From Lacisediminihabitans sp040549525 (GTDB lineage: Bacteria; Actinomycetota; Actinomycetes; Actinomycetales; Microbacteriaceae), in the NCBI RefSeq assembly GCF_040549525.1, contig NZ_JBEPTM010000009.1, positions 1-64,000 on the forward strand: DNA of 64,000 bases, in the 5' to 3' direction. Position numbers and translations under genes: made by a program. Below the pieces are notes generated by a model. The model was given only the letters and a program-made list of their open reading frames with translations. It searched no databases and was not told where the DNA came from. Each line of letters starts with the position of its first letter. Position 1 is the first letter of the stretch. Of the stretch, positions 16,515-24,630 are shown piece after piece.

Positions 16515-17213
16515 TTACTTGTCTATCGTTTGCTCGGCGCCGCGGGGCGAAATCCAGACCTTCGCAATTTCGCTGGCCGTCGCCATGTCGAAGCGGTGAC
16601 GCATCAGCAGCATCGAGGCATCGTGTTGTGCCGGGTCGTCGCTGGCAACGCAGTCGGAAGCGATGACCACGTAGTGGTCGTTGAACATGGCGTCGCGGGC
16701 GGTGGACTCGACACAGCCCTCGGTTGTGCATCCGCCGATCACCACGGTCTCCACACCGTTGCTTCGTAGCAGCATCTCCATGTTGGTGCCCCAGAACGCA
16801 CTCGATCGGTACTTGTCCACCACGAGCTCGCCGGCCATCGGCTGGAACTCCGAGACGAATTCGTGGCCGGCGGTGCCTGGCACGGTGTAGCGAAGCGGGG
16901 GTCCGTTGTGACGCGCGTGCTCATGCATCCGCAGGTTGAAGCGGATCTGCGCGGGAGAATCGCTCATGCGGTCCGGTAGCGAGGTGTTCTGGATGTGGAT
17001 GACGAGGGCGCCCGACTGGCGGGCGCTCTCGAGGAGCGCCGCCAGTCGGGGTCGCGATTCCTCGTACATGGTGAGGTCGACTCCGAGCTCGCCGAACAGT
17101 CCATCCGGTTCGATGAAATCCCGTTGCATGTCGACCAGAAGAAGCGCGGTGTGCGCTGGATCGACGAGTTCGGCGAGCTCGGTGTAGACGGCCTTGCCGT
17201 CGACGTTGATCAT
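16515..17213 (-). CDS. Isochorismatase-family cysteine hydrolase (amidase-like)
   Basis: A 232-residue protein with the catalytic triad of the family: Asp in LLVDMQRDF, Lys in VVDKYRSSAF and Cys in GGCTTEGCVEST. The DKYRSSAFWGT and EGCVEST patterns resemble N-carbamoylsarcosine amidase, biuret hydrolase and RutB-type amidases more than true isochorismatases. The gene starts three bases after the permease stop. It likely hydrolyses an amide or carbamoyl bond in the imported substrate or a product. Fold and triad are seen, the substrate is unknown. Confidence 0.83.
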   Translation of the reverse strand: MINVDGKAVYTELAELVDPAHTALLLVDMQRDFIEPDGLFGELGVDLTMYEESRPRLAALLESARQSGALVIHIQNTSLPDRMSDSPAQIRFNLRMHEHARHNGPPLRYTVPGTAGHEFVSEFQPMAGELVVDKYRSSAFWGTNMEMLLRSNGVETVVIGGCTTEGCVESTARDAMFNDHYVVIASDCVASDDPAQHDASMLLMRHRFDMATASEIAKVWISPRGAEQTIDK

Positions 17214-17216
17214 GGT

Positions 17217-18761
17217 TCAGTTGCCTGTAGTCTCCGGGTGCTTGGCGGCTTCTTCAGCGACCGTGGGATGCTGCACCGAGGGTGCACGACCGGTTTGGAG
17301 TGCGGCGTTCTGTTCGCCCTCCGGCAGGTCTTCCTCGGTGATGAAGGAGCCGAGTGCGGCAATCTTCTCCGGTGACTTCGCCCTGTAATAGAAATACAGC
17401 ACCACGCCGGCCGCGATCCACAGCAGCACAATGATCGGGACGAGGTTGAAAGGGTACGACTGGGCCGGGTTGGCGACCGCATAGAGCGGGTACAGCAGGG
17501 CGAGCACACCAAGAACCGGCACGATCACATGCGTGATGATCTTCCGCTCAGCGAGTTTCCAGAAATACTTCACCAGGGCGATGTTGCTCATGATGTAGAC
17601 GATCACGATGGCTACGGTGCCGATGGTCCCGGTGAAACCGTAGGCGCCAGTCGCGCCCGGACCGAGCCAGATGCCGACACCGATGCCAATCACCATGGTG
17701 AAGATCGACTGCACGACGATGGCGCGAAGCGGCGAAAACCACGTCTGGTGGATGCGGCCGAGAGAGGCAGGCAGCACCTGGTCACGACCCATGGAGAACA
17801 TCACGCGGACCGTGGTGTTGTGAATGGCGAGGAAGCAGCTGAAGAGGCCGGCGATCGCCGAAAGCTCGATGGGCTGCAGCAGCCAGGGAGTGACGTTTGA
17901 GGCCAGAGTGACGAAGGGGTTCGGGTCCTTGAGGAATGCACCCATCTTCGCCGGGTCGTTGAGTCCGTAGCCGGCAGCGAGTGCGTACATCATGAGTACG
18001 TAGAAGATGCCCACTGCGCCGAGGGCGCCGGTGATGGCGAACGGAATGCTCTTCCGCGGGTTCTTCGTCTCCTCGCCCAGAGTGGCGGCAGCATCGAATC
18101 CGATGAACGACAGGATGCCGAAGACGACGCCGAGCCCGACTCCGGCGAAGCCGGTGGGCGCCGCGGAGGTGAGGAAGTACGTGGGGCTGTTCCCCGACTT
18201 GGCTGTTGCGATGGCGACGATCCCGAGGACGAGGAACACGATCACCTCGACGACCAGAAGAGTGAGGTCGACGTTCACCGATGCCTTGATACTGCGCACG
18301 GAAAGGCCGAACACGATGGCCATCGCGATCAGGCTGAAGATCCACCACTGGAGGTCCGCACCGAACGTTGCGAGCACGTAGTCATGAACGAATGCTCCGA
18401 AGGCCGTGAAGAGGCCGGGGGCAAGGATCGCGTACCCGATCCAGAACAGCCATCCCGTGAAGAAGCCGGCTGCAGGGCCGAGGCCGGCGCGGTTGAAGGT
18501 GTAGAAGGACCCGGCGGAAGGCAGCTTTCTTGCGAACTGCACGACGGTATTGCCGACGAGGGCACAGGCGAGGAAGGCGATGAGGAATGAGAGGGGAAGT
18601 GCGGCGCCCGCGGCGGCGGCGGCGGCCGGGGCGTTGAGTACGACCGCGAGTACCGGAGCCATAGCCGCGGCCGAGAGGGCAATGGCGTTGGGGATTGTCA
18701 GGACTCCGCGTTGAAGCCCGTGCGGGGATGCGGCCTTGTTGTCGGAACGACTGTCAGTCAT
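17217..18761 (-). CDS. APC-superfamily amino acid/amine permease
   Basis: A 514-residue polytopic membrane protein with about 12-14 hydrophobic segments. The first membrane region (IPNAIALSAAAMAPVLAV), SAGSFYTFNRAGLGP and SFIGFDAAATLGEETKNPRKSIP are APC-family signatures. A hydrophilic tail of about 45 residues ends the chain. First gene of the eleven-gene operon, with AAAGGAGA about ten bases before the ATG. It presumably imports the amine or amino compound that the downstream genes degrade. Confidence 0.88.
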   Translation of the reverse strand: MTDSRSDNKAASPHGLQRGVLTIPNAIALSAAAMAPVLAVVLNAPAAAAAAGAALPLSFLIAFLACALVGNTVVQFARKLPSAGSFYTFNRAGLGPAAGFFTGWLFWIGYAILAPGLFTAFGAFVHDYVLATFGADLQWWIFSLIAMAIVFGLSVRSIKASVNVDLTLLVVEVIVFLVLGIVAIATAKSGNSPTYFLTSAAPTGFAGVGLGVVFGILSFIGFDAAATLGEETKNPRKSIPFAITGALGAVGIFYVLMMYALAAGYGLNDPAKMGAFLKDPNPFVTLASNVTPWLLQPIELSAIAGLFSCFLAIHNTTVRVMFSMGRDQVLPASLGRIHQTWFSPLRAIVVQSIFTMVIGIGVGIWLGPGATGAYGFTGTIGTVAIVIVYIMSNIALVKYFWKLAERKIITHVIVPVLGVLALLYPLYAVANPAQSYPFNLVPIIVLLWIAAGVVLYFYYRAKSPEKIAALGSFITEEDLPEGEQNAALQTGRAPSVQHPTVAEEAAKHPETTGN

Positions 18762-19072
18762 GGGAATGAACTCTCCTTTATGTACGGGAACACAACCGGG
18801 AAAACTTGGTAGCCAATAGATATATCAGTTGTATTTCAGATACGCCATCGTTTTGTTTCCGCAGTATTAACCTTTTCGAAATCGGTTGGACGATGCGAAG
18901 TGCGGGCGAGTTCAAACCGGTCGAGAAAGTGCGAAACCCGTGGGAAGGTATGGCTGACGCCGTGGAGAGGCGCGGGTGTGTCGTTAACCGCCTGCAGGTG
19001 CATCCGGATTCGCATTCGGATTCGCATTCGGGAGAGGATGCAGCGAGCCACTCCACCCCATCGCCGTCGCGA
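18762..19072. promoter_or_regulatory. Promoter region of the catabolic operon
   Basis: About 310 bases without a gene, AT-rich next to the permease. The stretch 18806-18860 holds a GATATATC palindrome (18819-18826) and TTGTATTTCAGATA beside it, candidates for the -10 region and a GntR-type operator. A 12-bp direct repeat lies at 19006-19029. I cannot fix a -35 box. Confidence 0.4.
19006..19029. repeat. Two 12-bp direct repeats (GGATTCGCATTC)
   Basis: GGATTCGCATTC occurs at 19006-19017 and 19018-19029 without a gap, between two gene ends. Too short for an assigned role. Confidence 0.8.
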
Positions 19073-19384
19073 TCAGCCCAGCTTCTCCACGGCCGAGGCC
19101 CACACCCAGGCCCGGTGTTGTTCGCCGGTGGACGTTCTCCAGCGCACGGCGCAGGCGCGCGGGGTCCAGGCGATGAGCTCCGCGTCGATGCGGATCGCGG
19201 TCTCTCGATACCGCACCCACACCCTGACGCGTTCCGGCATCGGAGTGCGGGTCAGGGGAAATCGGTCGAGCGCGAGTTCGGCATCCGTGAGGCTGGATGG
19301 CGTGGAGTCGCGCATGATCAGGTCGTTGACGCGGTCGTGCTGCTGCCGGTCGATCGCATCCGCGTAACGCTTGTTGGTGCCCAC
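19073..19384 (-). CDS. Conserved small protein of unknown function
   Basis: A 103-residue soluble protein starting at a GTG (19384) with GAGAGGAG six bases upstream. The opening GTNKRYADAIDR and the ending VRWRTSTGEQHRAWVWASAVEKLG look like a small family I associate with Microbacteriaceae. No catalytic motif, signal peptide or membrane segment is visible. The Trp-rich C-terminal half looks like a small beta domain. Function unknown. Confidence 0.7.
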   Translation of the reverse strand: MGTNKRYADAIDRQQHDRVNDLIMRDSTPSSLTDAELALDRFPLTRTPMPERVRVWVRYRETAIRIDAELIAWTPRACAVRWRTSTGEQHRAWVWASAVEKLG

Positions 19385-19491
19385 CGGCTCTCCTCTCGGA
19401 GCAGTCGGCCTCTGCAGCTTCTGAGTGTAGAAGCCCGTGCCGACACTTCGGCTCGACCAGTCAGTGCTCCTGATGGCGACCGTGGCCGCGG

Positions 19492-19851
19492 TCAGGACTC
19501 CGGTGCTCGATCGACGATGAATCCGCCTTCGACCGGTCTCACCTCGACGCCACCGCCCTGTTCGAGGATGGGATTGCGCCCGGCGATCTCCCGCGCGGCA
19601 TCCAGGTCTGAGGCTTCGATCACGTAGAAGCCGGCCACGACCTCGGGTGCATCGATGAAGGGGCCGTCGGATTGTCCGTCGCGGCGAATCGAGGTCGCCG
19701 AGGCGGCCGGGTGAAGCGCGAACGCCGCCACCATCGCACCCGATTCGATGAGTTCGTTTGCATACGCACCGTGCACGTCGCCCTCCGCCGGGCCCGGTTG
19801 CTCGGTGTCGGGAGTTGCCGGGCTGAAGATGAGGACCGCGTACTGGGGCAA
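19492..19851 (-). CDS. YCII-related (DGPF) domain protein, TTG start
   Basis: A 119-residue protein of the YCII/DGPF family, including the DGPFIDAPEVVAGFYVIEA block typical of proteins often encoded with ECF sigma factors. The start is set at a TTG (19851) because AAGGAG lies six bases before it and the fold begins directly after it (PQYAVLIFSP); longer open sequence upstream has no ribosome-binding site. No sigma factor is next to it. The catalytic role of this family is unclear. Confidence 0.75.
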   Translation of the reverse strand: MPQYAVLIFSPATPDTEQPGPAEGDVHGAYANELIESGAMVAAFALHPAASATSIRRDGQSDGPFIDAPEVVAGFYVIEASDLDAAREIAGRNPILEQGGGVEVRPVEGGFIVDRAPES

Positions 19852-19927
19852 GAGGGTCTCCTTTTCGATGCTGACTATGTTGCCACTCACCCCCGCGTTG
19901 CGGGATGACCAGTGTCGGTCGAGGACC

Positions 19928-20512
19928 CTACAGTGCGTCGTGCACCGCCTGCACGAGCACCGCGCGCTTGTCGACGGTGAAGTCGTCGGCGTAGCCGCCA
20001 TGACTGCCGTCGACCACCGCGATCACGTGCTGCCCGAAGCGTGCCACGAGGTCGTGACCGCTGCTCTCCGCACTATCTCCGACGCCGGGAAGCGGCGTCC
20101 GAGAAGAGCCGCCGCCGAAGTTCTTCCGGTACGAGTCGACCGCGGCTGCACCCCCGGCCGGGTAGACGAAAACCGACATCACCAGCATCGAGGCCAGATC
20201 CTGGTCGGCGCCCTCATAGGCACACGCGGCGAGCGGGATGCCATCCTTGACCGCGGTACCGGACGAGGCCCGGGTGAACGCCCGACCCGTCACGCCGACC
20301 ACGGTCTCCAGCGGCAGCAGCGCGCAGACATCGATGTTCTCGACCGTGTCAGCCCGCGTTGCGCGGGTTTGTTCCGGGACGCTCGGCGCGACAGATGGCG
20401 CGGATGCGGCGTCCGGCGAGCTGCCGGAAACGCTACCGATGGCTGAGCACGAACTCACGAGAAGGACCGCGCTGGCGGCGGTGACGACGAAGGCGGCGGA
20501 TCTGGTGTTCAC
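19928..20512 (-). CDS. Secreted lipoprotein, DUF3558-like
   Basis: A 194-residue protein beginning at GTG (20512). It has a lipoprotein signal peptide with a lipobox VSSC near residue 22, a Ser/Ala/Pro linker to about residue 58, then a small domain with Cys pair (VCALLPLE; LAACAYEG) resembling DUF3558/sensor-type lipoproteins of actinobacteria. The end overlaps no gene. Function unknown; anchored outside the membrane. Confidence 0.7.
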   Translation of the reverse strand: MNTRSAAFVVTAASAVLLVSSCSAIGSVSGSSPDAASAPSVAPSVPEQTRATRADTVENIDVCALLPLETVVGVTGRAFTRASSGTAVKDGIPLAACAYEGADQDLASMLVMSVFVYPAGGAAAVDSYRKNFGGGSSRTPLPGVGDSAESSGHDLVARFGQHVIAVVDGSHGGYADDFTVDKRAVLVQAVHDAL

Positions 20513-20626
20513 GGCACAATCCCTTCACAATCGGGAGCGCCGAGGCGATGTCTGTCTGGCGCAAGCCTCAGCGAGGCTTCTCAAGACAGGAGCGCACAGT
20601 TCACCTCCTGATACACCGCCGAGGGA

Positions 20627-21070
20627 TCAGGACTCTCCGCGCAAGCCGGCCATCGTCTTGGCGACACGACGTGCCCGAGTATCCTCAGCCTTGGCTTCAG
20701 AGATCGAGCGGGCATGTTCCTTCCGCTGGCTGTAGGGCAGCTTGTCCCAGGCCGCGGTGGCCTCCGGATCCGTCGCAAGGATCGCCGCCAGCGCCTCCGG
20801 CACGTCGACCTCCCGCGGTGCCTCGTCCCGCTCGATCGTGACCTCGACGGTCGCGCCACCGCCGAATCCGGATGCCGCCCGGTGTTCGGAATTCAGACAC
20901 ACCAGGTTGAGGCCGCCCATCACGGCAGTCGTGTTGCGGTAGCTGTAGCCACCGTTCAGGGTGACGACCACGGGCACGCGCTTTCCTCCGAGTTGCTGCA
21001 TCACCTCGTCCGGGATCACGATGCCGACATTGTTGCCGGTCTGCAGCAGCTCGGTGGTGAAACTGGGCAT
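20627..21070 (-). CDS. DUF1905 / YdeI-OmdA-like protein
   Basis: A 147-residue protein with a beta-barrel DUF1905 part (about 1-90; VGIVIPDEVMQQLGGKRVPVVVTLNG) and a helical OmdA/YdeI C-terminal part (about 95-147; WDKLPYSQRKEHARSI). Such proteins are common and have been linked to bacteriocin protection only by name. GAGAGGGTG precedes the ATG. No operon partner is evident. Function unknown. Confidence 0.78.
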   Translation of the reverse strand: MPSFTTELLQTGNNVGIVIPDEVMQQLGGKRVPVVVTLNGGYSYRNTTAVMGGLNLVCLNSEHRAASGFGGGATVEVTIERDEAPREVDVPEALAAILATDPEATAAWDKLPYSQRKEHARSISEAKAEDTRARRVAKTMAGLRGES

Positions 21071-21107
21071 TGGATCACCCTCTCGTCGGTGCGGTTCTGA
21101 ACGGATT

Positions 21108-21587
21108 CTAGAGCGCGTCGAGCCGCTCGGCTACGTCTGCCGGGAACCCGCCCGTGGCGATCGGGCTCCATCTGGTCGGAGTGATGCGAATCAGGGACTT
21201 GTCCTGGATCGCCATCGCCTCCCGATACTCGTCCCAGTGGGGATGCTCGCCCGCGATGCACCGGAAGTAGTCGACCAGACCGTCGGATGCTTCGGGCATG
21301 TGCACTACCTCGGCGTCTCCGTCCACCTGGATCCAGGCGCCATCCCACTCGTCCGAGAGCACGAGAACGGATGCCCGGCTGTCGCGTTCGGCATTGCGGG
21401 TCTTGGCCCGCGCCGGGTAGGTGGAGATGACGATCCGCCCCTTGGCATCCACCCCGCCCGCGACCGGCGAGATCCGGGGCCTGCCATCGGAGCGGGTGGT
21501 GGCCAGCAGCATCCGGTGCCGCGGGCGCACGAACTCGAGCATCTCGGCGAGGTCGGCGGGGGTATTGGTTGCAATGCTTCTGACCAT
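21108..21587 (-). CDS. Pyridoxamine-phosphate-oxidase-fold protein, F420/flavin type
   Basis: A 159-residue split-barrel protein: HRMLLATTRSDGRPRISPV, VISTYPARAKTRNAERDSRASVLVL and a terminal SLIRITPTRWSPI match actinobacterial PPOX-class, often F420-dependent, proteins. These reduce diverse small molecules. The ATG at 21587 is eight bases beyond a TAGCCT -10-like box read on the minus strand, so the mRNA is probably leaderless. Divergent from the spermidine-synthase-like gene, with overlapping -10 regions. Confidence 0.82.
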   Translation of the reverse strand: MVRSIATNTPADLAEMLEFVRPRHRMLLATTRSDGRPRISPVAGGVDAKGRIVISTYPARAKTRNAERDSRASVLVLSDEWDGAWIQVDGDAEVVHMPEASDGLVDYFRCIAGEHPHWDEYREAMAIQDKSLIRITPTRWSPIATGGFPADVAERLDAL

Positions 21588-21658
21588 GGGTCACAGGCTA
21601 CGGTGAGAACAGTCTGGGCGCACGAAACGTGCTCCCGGCGACCGGAGAGGACACAGCC

Positions 21659-22360
21659 ATGAGCCTGCGATTCGAGGAGCTGGATTTCCAGCCCACGCCG
21701 ATGGGCGACCTCAGCCTGCGCCGCCGAGTCGAACCGACGCTCGGCGTCGATGTCTTCGAGGTGAAGCTGGGGGAGGAGTTCCTCATGTCCAGCCTGTTCA
21801 CGGTGGCGGAGGAGGAGCTCGCGACCCTCGGTCTCGCGGCGGTGGAGGCACCGACGGATCTCGACGTGCTGGTCGGCGGGCTCGGCCTCGGGTATACCGC
21901 TGTCGCCGCCCTTGCGGACAGCCGGGTGCGCACCGTCACCGTGATCGACACCCTGCCCACCGTGATCGACTGGCACCGGCGTGGACTGCTCCCCATCTCG
22001 GCGACGCTGACGGATGACCCGCGCACGAGCCTTCTGCACGACGACTTCTTCGCCCTGATGCGACGCGAGCCCGACGAATCCCGCTACGACGCGATCCTTC
22101 TCGATGTGGACCATTCGCCGCGGCACCAGCTCGACCCGAGTCATGCCGACCTCTACACGGTCGACGGGATGCGGGCGCTGGTGCGTCACCTGAAGCCAGA
22201 CGGCATCTTCGCCCTCTGGTCCGACGACCCGCCAGACGAAGAGTTCCTGGCGCGGGCGTCGGCCGTCTTCGGCGGTGTCGTCGCCCACGTCGTCGACTTC
22301 GACAATCTGCTGACCTCCGGCATCTCCTCCAACACCGTGTACGTGGCGACCCAGCGCTGA
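21659..22360 (+). CDS. Spermidine-synthase-like methyltransferase-fold protein
   Basis: A 233-residue Rossmann-fold protein. VLVGGLGLGYTAVAAL is the nucleotide/aminopropyl-donor motif, VTVIDTLPTVIDW the acidic strand-2 end, and YDAILLDVDHSP the strand-4 motif, as in spermidine-synthase-like proteins lacking the N-terminal domain. Whether it makes polyamines is doubtful; many such actinobacterial proteins are of unknown role. GGAGAGG precedes the ATG at 21659, which is chosen over an in-frame ATG ten codons upstream. Confidence 0.75.
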   Translation: MSLRFEELDFQPTPMGDLSLRRRVEPTLGVDVFEVKLGEEFLMSSLFTVAEEELATLGLAAVEAPTDLDVLVGGLGLGYTAVAALADSRVRTVTVIDTLPTVIDWHRRGLLPISATLTDDPRTSLLHDDFFALMRREPDESRYDAILLDVDHSPRHQLDPSHADLYTVDGMRALVRHLKPDGIFALWSDDPPDEEFLARASAVFGGVVAHVVDFDNLLTSGISSNTVYVATQR

Positions 22361-22565
22361 CCACGCGGTTCGGATCCGAGGCGAACCCGGAGTACCGCTA
22401 GCCGTCGAGGCGGCGTGTGGTCCGCTGGGAGCAGACTCGGAGAGCGCTAATTAGAGGAGGCCAAGACTCCTCGGCACCGGCCGGACCCGTGGGACTTTCG
22501 GCCCTGCCACCGGCTGATCACCGGCGTTGACTCGGGAGTACCGAAACTACAGGAAGGTCACCCCT

Positions 22566-23618
22566 ATGAAAGCCCTCGTCTACAAAGGTCCCGGCCAGAA
22601 GAGCTGGGAGGATGTGCCGGACCCGGTGATCCTCGCTCCGACCGATGTGATCGTGAAAATGGTGGCGACCACGATCTGTGGCACGGACCTTCACATCCTC
22701 AAGGGCGATGTGCCGGAGGTCGCCGTCGGTCGCATCCTCGGGCACGAGGGCATCGGAGTGATCACCGAGGTTGGCGGCAGTGTGAGCCAGCTCGCCGTGG
22801 GAGACCGCGTGATCCTCGCCTGTGTCAGTTCCTGCGGCCAGTGCTCCAACTGCCGCAAGGGTCTCTACAGCCACTGTCTGAATCCGGAGGGCATCGCCGG
22901 CATCGGCTGGATCTTCGGCTACATGATCGATGGCACCCAGGCCGAGTACGTGCGCGTGCCCTTCGCCGAGAACTCGGTCTACAAGGTGCCGGAGGGGGTC
23001 ACGGATGCCGAGGGCATCCTGCTCTCCGACATCCTGCCGACGGGGTTCGAGATCGGCGTGCAGTACGGCCAGGTCACACCCGGAGACGTGGTGGCGGTCA
23101 TCGGCGCTGGCCCGGTTGGGCTCTCCTCGGTGATGACCGCGCGCCTGTACGGTCCGTCGAAGATCATCGCCGTCGACCTCGACAACGCGCGGCTCGCTCG
23201 CGCGAAGGATTTCGGAGCCACCGATACGGTCAACTCGGGGGATGCGGACTGGAAGGAGCAGGTGCTCGCTCTCACCGACGGACTCGGGGTGGATGTCGCG
23301 ATCGAGGCGGTGGGAGTGCCAGAGACCTTCACCATGGCCACTGTCATCGTGCGCCCCGGCGGCCATGTCGCCAACATCGGTGTGCACGGCAAGCCGGTCG
23401 AGCTCGCGCTCAACGAACTGTGGATCCAGAACATCGACATCTCGATGGGACTGGTCAATACCAACACGCTGGGGATGCTGCTGAAACTCGTCGCCGAGCA
23501 CAAGCTCCCGGCCGACAAGTTCGTCACGCACGAATTCAGCTTCGACCAGGTCATCGAGGCCTACGAGGTCTTCGGCCACGCTGCAGAACACGACGCCCTC
23601 AAGGTACTGATCCACTGA
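22566..23618 (+). CDS. Zinc-dependent alcohol dehydrogenase
   Basis: A 350-residue medium-chain dehydrogenase. Catalytic zinc ligands Cys38, His60 and Glu61, and structural zinc Cys90, Cys93, Cys96 and Cys104 are all present; the cofactor motif reads VIGAGPVGLSSV. It resembles class alcohol/isopropanol dehydrogenases. AGGAAGG lies before the ATG at 22566. It ends in a strong 19-bp stem hairpin (23632-23671), so it is probably monocistronic. Confidence 0.88.
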   Translation: MKALVYKGPGQKSWEDVPDPVILAPTDVIVKMVATTICGTDLHILKGDVPEVAVGRILGHEGIGVITEVGGSVSQLAVGDRVILACVSSCGQCSNCRKGLYSHCLNPEGIAGIGWIFGYMIDGTQAEYVRVPFAENSVYKVPEGVTDAEGILLSDILPTGFEIGVQYGQVTPGDVVAVIGAGPVGLSSVMTARLYGPSKIIAVDLDNARLARAKDFGATDTVNSGDADWKEQVLALTDGLGVDVAIEAVGVPETFTMATVIVRPGGHVANIGVHGKPVELALNELWIQNIDISMGLVNTNTLGMLLKLVAEHKLPADKFVTHEFSFDQVIEAYEVFGHAAEHDALKVLIH

Positions 23619-23631
23619 CAGCGGGTGGAGA

Positions 23632-23671
23632 CGCAGGTCGGCCCGTCACCGCGGTGATGGGCCGGTCTGCG
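23632..23671 (+). terminator. Hairpin terminator after the alcohol dehydrogenase
   Basis: Two 19-base arms separated by GC pair fully, with three G-U wobbles (CGCAGGTCGGCCC... / ...GGGCCGGTCTGCG). It begins 14 bases after the stop codon. No T-run follows, as is common in high-GC actinobacteria. Confidence 0.7.
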
Positions 23672-23694
23672 TGCAGTGATCCCGCACCATCTCG

Positions 23695-23728
23695 GCTTTA
23701 GTTGTCGCGTAAAGCAACGCCGTAGACT
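23695..23728 (+). promoter_or_regulatory. MarR promoter with overlapping palindrome
   Basis: TAGACT (23723-23728) is a -10 box six bases before the ATG at 23735. A TTGTCG -35-like box (23702-23707) lies inside an inverted repeat GCTTTA-N9-TAAAGC (23695-23715), which fits autorepression by the encoded MarR protein. Confidence 0.5.
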
Positions 23729-23734
23729 GACGGG

Positions 23735-24220
23735 ATGACGGATCCGCCCTGGTTGACGCCGGAAGAGATGCATGCCTGGATCCGGCTCGTCTCGGTGGTA
23801 GAACTGCTGCCCGGGGCCCTGGATGCCCCCTTGCAGCGCGACGCGGGTGTGACTCATTTCGAGTACTTCACCCTCGCCCGGCTCTCCGAAGCGCCCGATC
23901 GCCGCCTGCGGATGACAGCCCTCTCTGCCGCGACGAACTCGAGCCTCGCCCGACTCTCCCACGTGATCAGCCGGCTTGAGAAGCGAGGGTTCGTCGAACG
24001 CTCACCGTGTGCGGAAGATCGCCGAGCCACCAATGCCTCCCTCACGGCGACGGGCTGGCAGAAGGTGGTCGCCACAGCGCCCGGTCACGTCGCGACAGTG
24101 CGCGACAGTGTGATCGATGTTCTGGATGCCGCCGACATCGCCGACCTCGACCGCATCATGGGGCGCATCCTCTCGAGGCTCGATCCGGGGGGTCGCCTGC
24201 GGGACTGGGGAGACGCGTAG
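23735..24220 (+). CDS. MarR-family transcriptional regulator
   Basis: A 161-residue winged-helix regulator: dimer helices at both ends and HTH region about 50-100 (RLRMTALSAATNSSLARLSHVISRLEKRGFVERSPCAEDRRATNASLT), with the conserved D-R-R wing. The leaderless start six bases after TAGACT and a palindrome across the -35 region suggest autorepression. The target genes may be the adjacent alcohol dehydrogenase or its own gene; no ligand is evident. Confidence 0.87.
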   Translation: MTDPPWLTPEEMHAWIRLVSVVELLPGALDAPLQRDAGVTHFEYFTLARLSEAPDRRLRMTALSAATNSSLARLSHVISRLEKRGFVERSPCAEDRRATNASLTATGWQKVVATAPGHVATVRDSVIDVLDAADIADLDRIMGRILSRLDPGGRLRDWGDA

Positions 24221-24630
24221 CCCGGGATCGGCCGAGAGCGCTGGCGCCGGAGAACGGAACCGAGGCCGGTGGCGTACCTGATCGAACGGCACCGGCCTCG
24301 CCCGTTGAGGATCACGACCACCCGAAGATCGAGCTCCTCTGCCCTGGTCTGCCGAAGCCAGTCACCTAGTGGTGTTCGAATCGGTGACCCGGGGCGCTCG
24401 CACGCGCGCAGAGTGCGAGAAACGTGCCGCCAGGGTCTGGGGGAGCTAGGGCCGATGATAGACCCTTTCGCGTCAGACCAACAGGTCTGTCCACGCATTC
24501 CTGTGAAACCGCACTGGGGCCCGAGAGGCACCTGTGACCTGACCCGCTGCCCCTTGAAATCGAAGGCGCCCCGGTCCACTGTGCTCGGTGACCGGTATCC
24601 GTGTGCCGGAATTCTGTGAAGGAGATCACC
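24221..24630. other. Intergenic region before zwf-like gene
   Basis: About 410 bases without a supported gene. It contains the perfect hairpin at 24261-24300 (see terminator), a smaller hairpin CAGACC-AACA-GGTCTG (24474-24489), and TTGAAA (24554-24559) with CACTGT 17 bases on, a weak promoter candidate for the downstream gene. AAGGAG lies just before the ATG at 24631. Confidence 0.5.
24261..24300 (+). terminator. Hairpin terminator after the MarR gene
   Basis: CGAGGCCGGTG (24261-24271) pairs perfectly with CACCGGCCTCG (24290-24300) around an 18-base loop, 40 bases after the MarR stop. No T-run follows. Confidence 0.6.

Noticed and set aside
16515..17213. True isochorismatase of siderophore synthesis
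   Set aside because: No entC/entA/entE partners are present, and the active-site surroundings look like amidases of the same fold.
22518..23615. A 365-codon minus-strand frame under the alcohol dehydrogenase
   Set aside because: Antisense shadow; the plus-strand enzyme has all zinc ligands and a ribosome-binding site.
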